A stretch of DNA of 59,506 bases from NCBI GenBank assembly GCA_040389165.1, contig JAZKAK010000028.1:1-59506 (forward strand), read 5' to 3'. The translations under genes were made by a program, and so were the position numbers. This document shows, piece after piece, positions 17,354-26,592 of the stretch. The notes under the pieces are model-generated. The model was not told the DNA's origin. It did no database searches and worked only from the letters and a program-made list of their open reading frames with translations. This DNA comes from CAIOTO01 sp040389165. Its GTDB lineage: Bacteria > Pseudomonadota > Alphaproteobacteria > Paracaedibacterales > CAIOTO01. Positions within the stretch are counted from its first letter, which is position 1, and the number at the start of each line of letters is the position of its first letter.

Positions 17354-19171
17354 ATGTCCGCAGAAACACGCGATCTGTTTATAACGTACTACACAAATGA
17401 AATGAAGTACTTGCGTCATGCAGGACATGCTTTTTCACAAACTCACCCAAAAATTGCTCGTCGTCTGGAATTATCAGACAAAGAATCACCTGATCCACAT
17501 ACAGAACGGCTCCTTGAATCATTTGCATTTTTAACGGCACGACTTGCACAAGAAATTGACAATCGTTTTCCAGAATCAGCAGGCGCTTTACTACAGGTAC
17601 TTTATCCTCACTTGGTCAATCCAATTCCATCGATGAGCGTTGCACATTTCGAGACAGATCCAACCAAAGGGAAAATCACCAAAAGCCACACGATTGATAA
17701 AGGTGCATCACTCTTTTGTTATGCAAGCGATGACGTCGTTTGCAGATTCAGAACCACTTATCCAGTAACATTGCTACCTATAGAACTTTCACACACTGAC
17801 TTTGTACAACGATCATACGTATCACATTCTCCCCATGCTTGGTATTTAAAACTAACACTCAATACCTTTGGTGGCACAGCTATGGCTGACTCGGATTTAG
17901 ATCAACTCACATTTTATATATCAGCCAGTCGGCAACTCGCTTATTCAATTTATGAAAGTTTGTTTTCACAAAAACAAATCAGGCTTTTTGCAAAAATGCC
18001 AGACACTGAGAAAATGATTGAACTGCCAAAAGATTCCATTGTTCCCATAGGGTTTGGCGCCGATGAAATGATGCTTCCCACGCCTCCACATGGCACAAAC
18101 GCTTTTTTACTCTTGCAAGAATTTTTTCATCTTCCCGAAAAATTCATGTTTTTCAAGGTTTTGAATCTAGCTAAAATTAAAGAGCAGCTAGCACTCACCT
18201 CAGATGCACTTGAACTCTACATATCGCTTGGCAATATAGGCAGCTTACTCGATCATAAAATCACAAAGGATAATTTTCTATTGGGTTGCACCCCTATCGT
18301 TAATTTATTTAAGAAAACAACAGATCCATTAAGACTTGACCGACGTAAAATCAAATATCGGCTTATCCCTGATCAACGACGTGATAATACACTTGAAATT
18401 TACAGTATTGAATCCGTCATGTCATCAATTGAATCCACCAATCAAGTGCAAACATTTGCGCCTTATTTTTCATTACAGCACCATAATGGTAACAACCAAA
18501 TATTTTGGCATACACGGCGAATAGCTTCTGAAATTAGAGGTGTTCCTGGTTCTGATATTATGATCTCCTTTGTGGATTTAGGATTCAACCCTGCCCTGCC
18601 ACCGCGCAACATTGTGTATGCAAACACGCTTTGTACAAATCGTTATCTGGCAGAGCAAATTCCCAGTCAGGCTGAGTTCCAGCTTGAAGAGGCTGCACCA
18701 TCATCACGTATTATATGTCTTAATAAACCAACTGCGCAGAGCTATGCACCTATCGATGGCGATTCTCTCTGGCGTATGATTTCAATGTTATCCACCAACC
18801 ATTTAACGCTCATGGGATCGGCATCTTCTCTTGATACCCTCAAGGAAAGACTTTTCTTACATGTGGGTGCACAACAAAAAGACCGTCTTATGGATATTAA
18901 TAGTATCGAAAAAATCAGCCAAAAGCCGATTGTGCGTCGCATTGGAAATGAAGCCTGGCGCGGTTTTGTAAAAGGTGTTGAAGTAACCATTCAAGTCGAC
19001 TCAAGCCCACACAAGGGAAGCAGTAGTTTTCTGCTGGCTTCTGTCCTGCGACATTATTTTTCAATTACTGTATCAATGAATTCATTTGTTGAACTTGTGC
19101 TCAAAGGCACAGAACGTGAAGGAGAGTGGATGCGATGGCCAGCATTACACGGTACCAAAACCCTCCTGTAA
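17354..19171 (+). CDS. tssF: type VI secretion baseplate subunit TssF
   Basis: 605 residues, close to the usual 580-630. The N-terminus is diagnostic: YYTNEMKYLRHAGHAF, HPKIARRLEL, DPHTERLLESFAFLTARL, FPESAGALLQVLYPHL, PIPSMSVAHFE. TssF with TssG, TssE and TssK forms the wedge of the T6SS baseplate in the cytoplasm. It overlaps tssG by 37 nt, indicating translational coupling. No other tss gene (tssE, tssK, sheath, hcp, vgrG, membrane complex) is in the window. Confidence 0.92.
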   Translation: MSAETRDLFITYYTNEMKYLRHAGHAFSQTHPKIARRLELSDKESPDPHTERLLESFAFLTARLAQEIDNRFPESAGALLQVLYPHLVNPIPSMSVAHFETDPTKGKITKSHTIDKGASLFCYASDDVVCRFRTTYPVTLLPIELSHTDFVQRSYVSHSPHAWYLKLTLNTFGGTAMADSDLDQLTFYISASRQLAYSIYESLFSQKQIRLFAKMPDTEKMIELPKDSIVPIGFGADEMMLPTPPHGTNAFLLLQEFFHLPEKFMFFKVLNLAKIKEQLALTSDALELYISLGNIGSLLDHKITKDNFLLGCTPIVNLFKKTTDPLRLDRRKIKYRLIPDQRRDNTLEIYSIESVMSSIESTNQVQTFAPYFSLQHHNGNNQIFWHTRRIASEIRGVPGSDIMISFVDLGFNPALPPRNIVYANTLCTNRYLAEQIPSQAEFQLEEAAPSSRIICLNKPTAQSYAPIDGDSLWRMISMLSTNHLTLMGSASSLDTLKERLFLHVGAQQKDRLMDINSIEKISQKPIVRRIGNEAWRGFVKGVEVTIQVDSSPHKGSSSFLLASVLRHYFSITVSMNSFVELVLKGTEREGEWMRWPALHGTKTLL

Positions 19172-20208
19172 CCGATGCATTAAGGGATGAACCTTATTCC
19201 TTTGATTTTGATCAAGCCGTCATTGTGCTTGAGCACATGAACAAATTAACTAAACAGGATAAAAAAGAAACGCTTATCCCTTTAGGCGACTCGTGCGATC
19301 TAACACGTGAAGCCCTTACCATAAAATCGCATGTAAGCTTTGCAACACCTGCATCCGAATTACAACAACTTGATACAGAAACGGAAACAAAAAAACCGAC
19401 ATTATGGATTAATTTCTTGGGGTTAGCGGGGGCACTTGGGCCACTCCCTACCCCTTATACAGAAATGGTGATTGATCGCACACGTGTTAAAGACACAAGC
19501 TTTCGTGATTTTCTCGATATTTTCAATCATCGCGTTGCCGGAATGTGGCATCGATTGCATAAAAAAGTACATGTGGGTATTGCGCAAGTCCTCCCTCAAC
19601 ATTCCAGTATTGGTAAATGTTTATTACGTCTCGCCGGCATCAGCCATGAAAGAATAATAGATGGCACTGCATTAACTGAAACAGCGCTATTAACCTATCA
19701 AAGTCTCTTGTGGAAACAACCACATGGTGGCATTGGATTAGAACAAATGATTAACCATCATTTTGGTGTTAACACAAAAGTGCATAACTTTGAAGGTGCC
19801 TGGCGTACGGCTCGATTTGATGAAATAAGTTGCATTGGGACCGCACAAGGACAATGGAACACGTTGGGTCAAACAGTAATTTTAGGGTCGAAAGGCTGGG
19901 ATCAAATGGCTGGCATCCGCATTGATATTGGCTCACTAACATGGAACAAATTCTGTGCATTCTTACCAACATCACGTGGAAAACAAACGAGTTTGCATGA
20001 ACGTCTAAAAGACCTTTGCCAACTATACGTTGGGTTAGATTTCTCAATTTCTGTGAGACTCATACTTGACCATACTGAGATAAAGCCAACGATACTAGAA
20101 AGTCAAATTGATCACACGCATGACTCATCTTTTCGCTTAGGCCTCAACACCTGGCTGTATCGCGCCGGCACTACAACAGAGGATGTATCAACACAGCTAA
20201 GATTTTAA
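19135..20208 (+). CDS. tssG: type VI secretion baseplate subunit TssG
   Basis: 357 residues from ATG 19135, which is 9 nt after GGAGA (19121-19125); a GTG at 19126 is possible but too close to the site. Family features: EPYSFDFDQAVIVLEHM at the N-terminus, LWINFLGLAGALGPLPTPYTE, FRDFLDIFNHRVAGMWHRLHKK and the end LNTWLYR. Partner of TssF in the baseplate wedge. Reads inside the end of tssF. Confidence 0.92.
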   Translation: MASITRYQNPPVTDALRDEPYSFDFDQAVIVLEHMNKLTKQDKKETLIPLGDSCDLTREALTIKSHVSFATPASELQQLDTETETKKPTLWINFLGLAGALGPLPTPYTEMVIDRTRVKDTSFRDFLDIFNHRVAGMWHRLHKKVHVGIAQVLPQHSSIGKCLLRLAGISHERIIDGTALTETALLTYQSLLWKQPHGGIGLEQMINHHFGVNTKVHNFEGAWRTARFDEISCIGTAQGQWNTLGQTVILGSKGWDQMAGIRIDIGSLTWNKFCAFLPTSRGKQTSLHERLKDLCQLYVGLDFSISVRLILDHTEIKPTILESQIDHTHDSSFRLGLNTWLYRAGTTTEDVSTQLRF

Positions 20209-20271
20209 AATCTACAGAGTCGACAGAGTCATCTAGGGCGAACATACTATGCTCGCATATACTTTGCTGAT

Positions 20272-20886
20272 CTACGCTTTACGGTTTTTCGTCAATAACT
20301 CTACAAACACACGTTTCATTTCAACTGGCGTCATATCATGCGGAATATGTTTAATAAATTTACCGTCGCGATCAAGTAGATATACATAAGTACTATGATC
20401 CACCAAATAAGCATTTCCGTGCGCCACACTTTTTGCATATACATGATATTGATCCTTTACGGCATTAATAGCCTCGTCGGTTCCCGTTAACATCACAAAT
20501 GCTGGGTCAAAATTAGTCGCATATAATTTGAGTAAATCGGTGGTATCACGTGCGGGATCGACGGTTATAAAAATAGGTACAAATTGATCACGATCACGCG
20601 CAAGAGATGCCAAAGCCTTACCTATGTTTGACAAGCCAAGCGGACACACATCGGGACAAAACGTATAGCCGAAATACAATACAACAAATTTTCCTTGGAC
20701 TTGATGAAGTGAAAACGGTTTTCCATCCGTATTCATCAAGGTAAATCCACCACCAAATGTCTGTGTCTCAACGGTTGGCTTATCCACTACATAAACAAGT
20801 GGCTTTGCACGGTATTGGATTACGACAACATAAGCACATAAGGCACACAAACAAATTCCATAAATAATCCAACGTATCTTTGTCAT
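20272..20886 (-). CDS. SCO1/SenC/PrrC copper chaperone for cytochrome oxidase
   Basis: 204 residues from ATG 20886 (MTKIRWIIYGICLCALCAYV), chosen because it starts directly with the membrane anchor; a longer start at 20952 overlaps the upstream gene. One N-terminal transmembrane helix, then a thioredoxin fold with the copper-binding CPDVC motif (FGYTFCPDVCPLG) and the distal His in VDHSTYVYLLD. Delivers copper to the CuA site of cytochrome oxidase subunit II (coxB here at 27.7 kb). It starts 4 nt after the stop of the truncated gene upstream. Confidence 0.9.
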   Translation of the reverse strand: MTKIRWIIYGICLCALCAYVVVIQYRAKPLVYVVDKPTVETQTFGGGFTLMNTDGKPFSLHQVQGKFVVLYFGYTFCPDVCPLGLSNIGKALASLARDRDQFVPIFITVDPARDTTDLLKLYATNFDPAFVMLTGTDEAINAVKDQYHVYAKSVAHGNAYLVDHSTYVYLLDRDGKFIKHIPHDMTPVEMKRVFVELLTKNRKA

Positions 20887-20890
20887 TCGC

Positions 20891-21859
20891 TTATGCTCTT
20901 TTAACTGTAGTATTGTTGAACTCAATCGTTGATTCAGCATCATTCTGATCAATAACTTTAAATTGCGGTAACATCTGCATCATTGGCAGGCTACAACGTT
21001 GTGAAACGGCGGCCACAGTCATCAGAAAACTATGCGGCAAATCCCTATCTGTCACAATGATCTGAACAGGGCGTTTTGCAAGTGTTCTCAACTCACGAAC
21101 AAAATTCTCCCAATTATCTGAAAGACCCAAAATTGGCACGGTATGAATACGGCGTCCCTTTTCTTTGGGATTTGGTGATAAAATACCAACGGGTTGATAC
21201 GAGAGTGCAGGTGAATGCATAACCTCACGAATAAAAAGTTCTGTTGCATCGCCACTTCCTACAAGCAACACAGGCACAGCTTGTTCGGACAACAAACGTC
21301 TTTTTTGCACCGTGTGTCGGTCATATATTGAACGGTAGATAAATCGCGGCAAACTTAACAAAATAATATAAACCAACGCATTCAAAAAGGGAACAGATCG
21401 TGGCAATGATTCTTGCTGCGCCAACAAAATCATAAGTGGAAAATATAAAACAGAAGCTAATATCACAGAGAGTGTTAGAGGCACACAATCTTCTAACGAA
21501 AAATAACGCCATAATGCTCGATGCGTTTGCATCCAAATAAAGACACTTACGCTAGACAACATAAATACAACCATATTTTTCAAAATAAAACCAGGTGTGT
21601 AATCAAGAAACTCATCGCCAACGCGCAGATAAATTGCTATAAAAAGTGACAGAAAAGCAAGAAATGCGTCAAACAATAAAACAGCTTGCGGTAAAATAAC
21701 TGTACGTGGGAATACGCCGAGCAAGTTGGTCTTAAGATAAACGAAATGATGTCCGACTCCACGAAAAAAAGTTCCGGAATCACTAAACGCACGAATCGTC
21801 ATACGAAAACGTTCGCCAATCGAGATCTTTCGTTTTGCCATACTTTTATCCTTCGCCAT
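20891..21859 (-). pseudogene. truncated FlaA1/CapD-type nucleotide-sugar dehydratase (N-terminal half)
   Basis: 322 residues. It has the N-terminal part of PglF/WbpM/CapD-type polysaccharide proteins: four to five membrane helices (about 60-175) and the first Rossmann-like domain (VPVLLVGSGDATELFIREV). Full members are about 620-650 residues with a C-terminal SDR dehydratase domain. Here the frame ends at VIDQNDAESTIEFNNTTVKRA, near the point where the linker to the SDR domain starts, and senC follows after 4 nt. This looks like a deletion that removed the catalytic half and joined the stub to senC. A retained scaffold function is possible but unproven. Confidence 0.8.
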
Positions 21860-22063
21860 TCATGAATAAAGATAGATTAGCATGTTATACCAATGAAAAG
21901 ACATTAAAAATCTATTCTTTCGTTTTTTATATGCTTATTCACTCTATTTCTTTAAAATTCACGTTTCATTTTAAGATAATAGAAATGAAATCAAATTCTT
22001 GCATATCACGTAGAGAACCCGTTAAGATAGTCATTAAGAATTTGTTAAGGATTTTAAGTCGAG

Positions 22064-22888
22064 ATGAGTCAAAATACATCAATGCCATACGTAATTGTTT
22101 TGGGGAATGAAAAAGGTGGAACCGGAAAATCAACAGCCGCGATGCACGTAATAACAAGCCTTCTGCGAAACGGGCATTCAGTGGCTACAATTGACGTTGA
22201 CGCCCGTCAGGGGACATTGACACGGTACATTGAGAATCGTCGTATCAGAAAAGAAGCAACAGGCGAAGATTTACCGATGCCTAATCATATGCCCATTTTC
22301 AAAAGCACTCTTTCCATCCTTGAGGAAGCAGAAGAACAAGAAAAAGCCAACATAAGTGAAGTCATAGAAAAATTTAAAGGGCACGATTTTCTTGTTATCG
22401 ACACACCAGGCAGCGATAGCTATTTATCACGTCTTGCACATTCATATGCAGACACACTCATAACGCCATTAAATGACAGTTTTGTCGATCTCGATATGCT
22501 TGTACGTGTTAAATCTAATGACCTTAGCATTCTTCACCCGAGTACGTATTCTGAAATGGTTTGGGATCAGAAGAAACACCGTGCGATCCGCGACGGAGGC
22601 AGGGTTGATTGGATTGTTATGAGAAATCGTTTAAGCAGCATATATTCGCGTAATAAAGAGGAAATGGAAAAAATTCTATCTGCTCTTTCAAAGCGCATTG
22701 GCTTTCGCCTTGTATCAGGATTTGGTGAACGTGTTATTTTCCGTGAATTATTTCTAAGCGGCATCACCCTTCTTGATTTAAAAGAAACGAACACAGCAGT
22801 AAGTCTTTCTCACATTGCAGCGAAGCAAGAGCTTAAAGTGTTAATGGACACAATTCAGTTACCAACACGCTTTCAGCAAGCATGCTAA
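22064..22888 (+). CDS. mipZ: division-plane positioning ATPase MipZ
   Basis: 274 residues. ParA/MinD-like P-loop ATPase with deviant Walker A NEKGGTGKS (residues 15-23), switch I IDVDARQGTLTRYIENR and Walker B FLVIDTPGSDSYLSR. The VLGNEKGGTGKSTAAMHV and RYIENRR segments separate MipZ from general ParA. In alphaproteobacteria MipZ binds ParB near the origin and forms a gradient that inhibits FtsZ away from midcell. No parA/parB nearby. Convergent with tal, with an inverted-repeat element between them. Confidence 0.93.
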   Translation: MSQNTSMPYVIVLGNEKGGTGKSTAAMHVITSLLRNGHSVATIDVDARQGTLTRYIENRRIRKEATGEDLPMPNHMPIFKSTLSILEEAEEQEKANISEVIEKFKGHDFLVIDTPGSDSYLSRLAHSYADTLITPLNDSFVDLDMLVRVKSNDLSILHPSTYSEMVWDQKKHRAIRDGGRVDWIVMRNRLSSIYSRNKEEMEKILSALSKRIGFRLVSGFGERVIFRELFLSGITLLDLKETNTAVSLSHIAAKQELKVLMDTIQLPTRFQQAC

Positions 22889-22923
22889 ACGTTTAAGCTT
22901 CTTATAAAAAAAAGTAAATAACT

Positions 22924-23058
22924 CAGTGTGCACGTTTTTCTCCTCTGTGCATTGCCACCCCGGACGTGATCCGGGGATTAATCCGGGCATCTAGGTCACA
23001 GGTTCAAGCCCGGCGAGTACACGAAGAGTGATCTAGGCTTAAAAAAACGTGCACACTG
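22924..23058. repeat. MITE-like element with 16-bp perfect terminal inverted repeats
   Basis: CAGTGTGCACGTTTTT (22924-22939) and its exact inverse (23043-23058) flank a core of about 100 bp. The core contains CCCCGGA/TCCGGGG (22958-22976) and CCGGGC/GCCCGG (22983-22988, 23008-23013), similar in style to the other palindromic elements. It fills the gap between the convergent genes mipZ and tal, where the long hairpin could also stop transcription from both sides. Confidence 0.8.
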
Positions 23059-23071
23059 CGTAGCCTATATC

Positions 23072-23725
23072 TTATATCGTCTGCCCAGTCGATGCCCAAT
23101 CTTTTACGAACGCATCAATCCCACGGTCAGTCATTGGGTGATGATACAGCTGATGCAATACCTTTGGTGGAATCGTTGCAATGTCTGCACCAGCCTTGGC
23201 CGCTTGCAACACATGCAATGGATGGCGAATTGACGCTGCTAAAATGCATGTTTCCAAATCAACGTAGTTTTCATAAATCTCACGAATATCCGTGATTAAA
23301 TCCATACCATCGTGTCCGATATCATCCATGCGTCCCACAAACGGTGATATAAACGTTGCGCCAGCTTTAGCTGCCAATAATGCCTGCAGCGGAGAAAAAC
23401 ATAAGGTCACATTGACCATGATACCATCGTCCGACAATTCCTTACAGACGCGAAGACCTGCTGGAGTCATAGGAACCTTGACAGCAATTCTCTCGTGTAG
23501 ATCTGCAAGTTTTTTGCCTTCAATCAACATCGTTTCATAATCAAGCGCAGCTACTTCAGCACTTACCGGCCCTTCAACTAATTCGCACATTTCCTTAATC
23601 ACGTCTTGCCAAGGCCGGCCTGACTTTGCAATTAACGTTGGGTTTGTGGTTATACCGTTTACAAGCCCTGTATCAACAAGTTCTTTGACTTCGTTAACAT
23701 CTGCTGTATCAAGAAAAAAATCCAT
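23072..23725 (-). CDS. tal: transaldolase (short TalC/MipB type)
   Basis: 217 residues, the size of the single-domain transaldolase/fructose-6-phosphate aldolase subfamily. Motifs MDFFLDTADVNEVKEL, GITTNPTLIAKSGR, the Schiff-base Lys in RIAVKVPMT, VNVTLCFSPLQALLAAKAGATFISPFVGRMDD and ILAASIRHPLHV. Transfers dihydroxyacetone units in the non-oxidative pentose phosphate pathway. An alternative is fructose-6-phosphate aldolase; in alphaproteobacteria this type is generally annotated as transaldolase. Confidence 0.92.
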   Translation of the reverse strand: MDFFLDTADVNEVKELVDTGLVNGITTNPTLIAKSGRPWQDVIKEMCELVEGPVSAEVAALDYETMLIEGKKLADLHERIAVKVPMTPAGLRVCKELSDDGIMVNVTLCFSPLQALLAAKAGATFISPFVGRMDDIGHDGMDLITDIREIYENYVDLETCILAASIRHPLHVLQAAKAGADIATIPPKVLHQLYHHPMTDRGIDAFVKDWASTGQTI

Positions 23726-23952
23726 AAATAAAAATGCTCCAATATGTGTTTATATCTACTATTGCCTGCTCTTATTATCGTTGCCACCCCTCACAAAAGG
23801 ACACAAAAAGCTAAGATTACAGGAAAAGATCACCACGTCGCGTGCTGCTCCTCGCCCTGACGCTGGCAATATGTCTGTTTTTATACCACAGTTTTTAATG
23901 CTACATGAAGTGTAATGTGTTACCCTGCGATTAACAAACAAGGGGTTGCTCA

Positions 23953-26370
23953 ATGTCAACATTACGTATCGAAATTCTAGAGCTCATCGAAAAAGAACAA
24001 CGTTTTGTAACAAAACGTGAATTATGCCAATTACTTAATATCAAAGGTGCACGTCGTGTTGAATTAAAGCGCGTACTGGCTGATCTTAAGCGCGATGGTC
24101 TCTATGGAAAAAACACGCGTTATGTTGAAACGGTCGCAGCCGAAGCATCGAAGCGACCCATGCGTGAAAAATCTGAATCTGAAGAAAGCCATATACCAGA
24201 TCACCCTGCAACCAGAATAAGCGATCAAACACGCGCTCCTCGCCCCAAAAGCAATAAGCCATCTATTGGCATTTTTCATATTAATCATGATGGCCGCTGG
24301 ATAGAATCATCGCATCGACGTGATGCATTTCCACCCATTCGCTGCACAAGCGCTGTTGCAGAAGCCGCCGAAAAAGAACTTGGTGTAACACTCACTAATA
24401 ATGATGTTGTGTATTTTAAAAGCAATATACGTGGTCATTTGGAGATTGAAGCCATTGTTGGCAATCTATCTGAACCAAAAGTTTTTAGTCTTATGGCTAT
24501 ACAGAGCCATGATGTGCCATTTGACTTTTCTAAAGCTTCCATTGAGCAGGCAAGCAATGCTCGGCTCCCTGCCCTTGCTAAGCGTACAGACTACCGCGAT
24601 CTTCCGCTCGTAACCATTGATGGCGAAGATGCACGTGATTTTGACGACGCTGTCTGGGCCACCCCTGACGAAGATCCTAAAAACAAAGGTGGGTGGCGTG
24701 CAATTGTTGCCATTGCAGACGTTGCACATTACGTGCGTCCAGGTGATTCGTTGGATTGCGAAGCCTATGAGCGCGGAAATTCTATTTATTTTGCAGATCG
24801 TGTTGTGCCAATGTTACCCGAAGGCTTATCGAATGAAATGTGTTCATTGAAGCCTAATGAAGATCGCGCCTGCGTTGCCGTTGAAATGGTAATTAGTGCA
24901 ACAGGTAATTTAAAGTCATATCGCTTTAAACGCGGACTCATGCGATCCGTGGCACGTCTTACCTATACAAACGTACAAGAAGCCATCGATGGTGTATTTG
25001 ATGCTATTCCAAGAACAATGTGGGAGACCATCATTGAACCTCTCTATGGTTGCTATAAAAGCCTACGCAAGGCACGCGATCAACGTGGCTCACTTAACCT
25101 TGAAAGCATTGAACGTAAAGTTATTTTTGATGATCTAGGCAAAATAAAAGCAATTGTTCCGCGCATTCAGCAAACCAGCAACCAGCTCATTGAAGAGCTT
25201 ATGATCGCAGCCAACGTCTCTGCGGCAAAGGCGCTCAGCAGTAAAAATTGGCCATGCCTATTTCGTGTGCACGATCAACCTGATGCAATGCGCGTGGAGA
25301 ATCTAAAGCGTGTTATTCAAACCATGCGCATTAAAATTCCTAAGATTCCAAAGATGACACCTCAAGGATTTAATTCAATTCTGGAACAAGAAACACCGTT
25401 CAAACGTCTTGTCCATGATTTGGTATTACGTTCACAAGCACAAGCCATTTATTCTCCCGAAAATCTAGGGCATTTTGGCTTAGGTCTATCGCATTATGCA
25501 CATTTCACATCTCCTATTCGCCGTTATGCCGATTTGCAAGTGCATCGCGCTCTCATTGCGGCTTTTGACTTAGGTGATGGTGGCCAAGATATTCTTCCTG
25601 TCAATGCACTCAAACTGGTTGGTGAGCATATTTCACAAACAGAACGTACAGCCGCACAAATGGAACGCGAAGTAATGGATCGTTACTTGGTGCTATATCT
25701 TGAAAGCTATATTGGGCACACCTTTTCAGCAACGATCGTTGGTGTGACAGGTGCTGGCATTTTCTTCGCGCTCGAGGGTAGCGGCGCACAGGGATTCTTG
25801 CATAAATCACGTATGCCTGGCGATTACTTCGTTCACGATGAAGAGAACCATCGCTATATTGGCAATCGCACAAAACGCATTTTTCAACTTGGCAACACAT
25901 TGAATGTAGTTTTAGATGCAGCGGATTCACGATCGAGTGCAACTGTATTTTCGCTCCCAGATTCACCAGCAGATCGATCAAAAAAAGATTGGGGAGCAAA
26001 AAAGAGTGATGCAGCCAGACCCGGCACATGGAAGCGAGAATCAACGAAATCAAGCACACGTTCTCAGGTACTTAGAAAGAAGAGTTCCTCAGAGCATGAC
26101 GGGTCAGAGCAGAATGGGGAAAAACGTGCTCCTAAAAAATACGAAAACAAAGAACCTATAGCAAAAACATATAAGGCAAAAAAGCCTAAGCTGAAAATCA
26201 ATCCGAGCACGACAAAAACAGAGATCAATCCCTCAGGAAAAAAACCAGACATAAAACATACTAAGAAAAAAAATGGCAAGCCTAATGCAAAATCAAGCGC
26301 AATCCGGACGTCAGACAAGAAAAAAACGCATGAACGGAGCATCACTTCTGAACGGAACCCAGCAATATGA
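23953..26370 (+). CDS. rnr: ribonuclease R
   Basis: 805 residues. Processive 3'-5' exoribonuclease that degrades structured RNA. Order: winged-helix region (RIEILELIEKEQRFVTKRELC), cold-shock domains, RNB catalytic domain with the DGEDARDFDDAV acid cluster (about residue 222), HFTSPIRRYADLQVHRAL, and an S1 domain (IVGVTGAGIFFALEGSGAQGF). A long Lys/Ser/Thr-rich tail of about 130 residues follows; basic tails in RNase R help unwind RNA. AAGGGG lies before the ATG. A dispersed repeat starts 20 nt after the stop. Confidence 0.95.
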   Translation: MSTLRIEILELIEKEQRFVTKRELCQLLNIKGARRVELKRVLADLKRDGLYGKNTRYVETVAAEASKRPMREKSESEESHIPDHPATRISDQTRAPRPKSNKPSIGIFHINHDGRWIESSHRRDAFPPIRCTSAVAEAAEKELGVTLTNNDVVYFKSNIRGHLEIEAIVGNLSEPKVFSLMAIQSHDVPFDFSKASIEQASNARLPALAKRTDYRDLPLVTIDGEDARDFDDAVWATPDEDPKNKGGWRAIVAIADVAHYVRPGDSLDCEAYERGNSIYFADRVVPMLPEGLSNEMCSLKPNEDRACVAVEMVISATGNLKSYRFKRGLMRSVARLTYTNVQEAIDGVFDAIPRTMWETIIEPLYGCYKSLRKARDQRGSLNLESIERKVIFDDLGKIKAIVPRIQQTSNQLIEELMIAANVSAAKALSSKNWPCLFRVHDQPDAMRVENLKRVIQTMRIKIPKIPKMTPQGFNSILEQETPFKRLVHDLVLRSQAQAIYSPENLGHFGLGLSHYAHFTSPIRRYADLQVHRALIAAFDLGDGGQDILPVNALKLVGEHISQTERTAAQMEREVMDRYLVLYLESYIGHTFSATIVGVTGAGIFFALEGSGAQGFLHKSRMPGDYFVHDEENHRYIGNRTKRIFQLGNTLNVVLDAADSRSSATVFSLPDSPADRSKKDWGAKKSDAARPGTWKRESTKSSTRSQVLRKKSSSEHDGSEQNGEKRAPKKYENKEPIAKTYKAKKPKLKINPSTTKTEINPSGKKPDIKHTKKKNGKPNAKSSAIRTSDKKKTHERSITSERNPAI

Positions 26371-26390
26371 AACTGCAAGTAGACTAACCA

Positions 26391-26511
26391 CCTTCACTAA
26401 TTTTCGATTAGCACAGCCTTCTGCGATATCTGCGCTGCTCAAATACTTCAGTATGTTCCGCTGCTCGAATCTTGCAGTCTTTCTACTCGGAAATTTTTAA
26501 AAATGGTATAA
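26391..26511 (+). repeat. 121-bp dispersed repeat, copy 2
   Basis: Ungapped homologue of the copy at 15511-15631 (about 73 per cent by hand). The central hairpin reads ATAC-TTCA-GTAT (26443-26454) where copy 1 has GTAC-loop-GTAC, so one G-C pair is replaced by A-T. It also has CTAAT/ATTAG near its left end (26397-26411). In both copies one frame spells the same peptide pattern F-T-N-F-x-L-x-Q-x-S-A-I-S-x-L-L. Confidence 0.8.
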
Positions 26512-26592
26512 CTTCTTGAACCATTGCTGAATTATTGGTATACAATAGCATGCTATGTTAATATGTTTTTAGATAAATATTAGGCAAATCCC

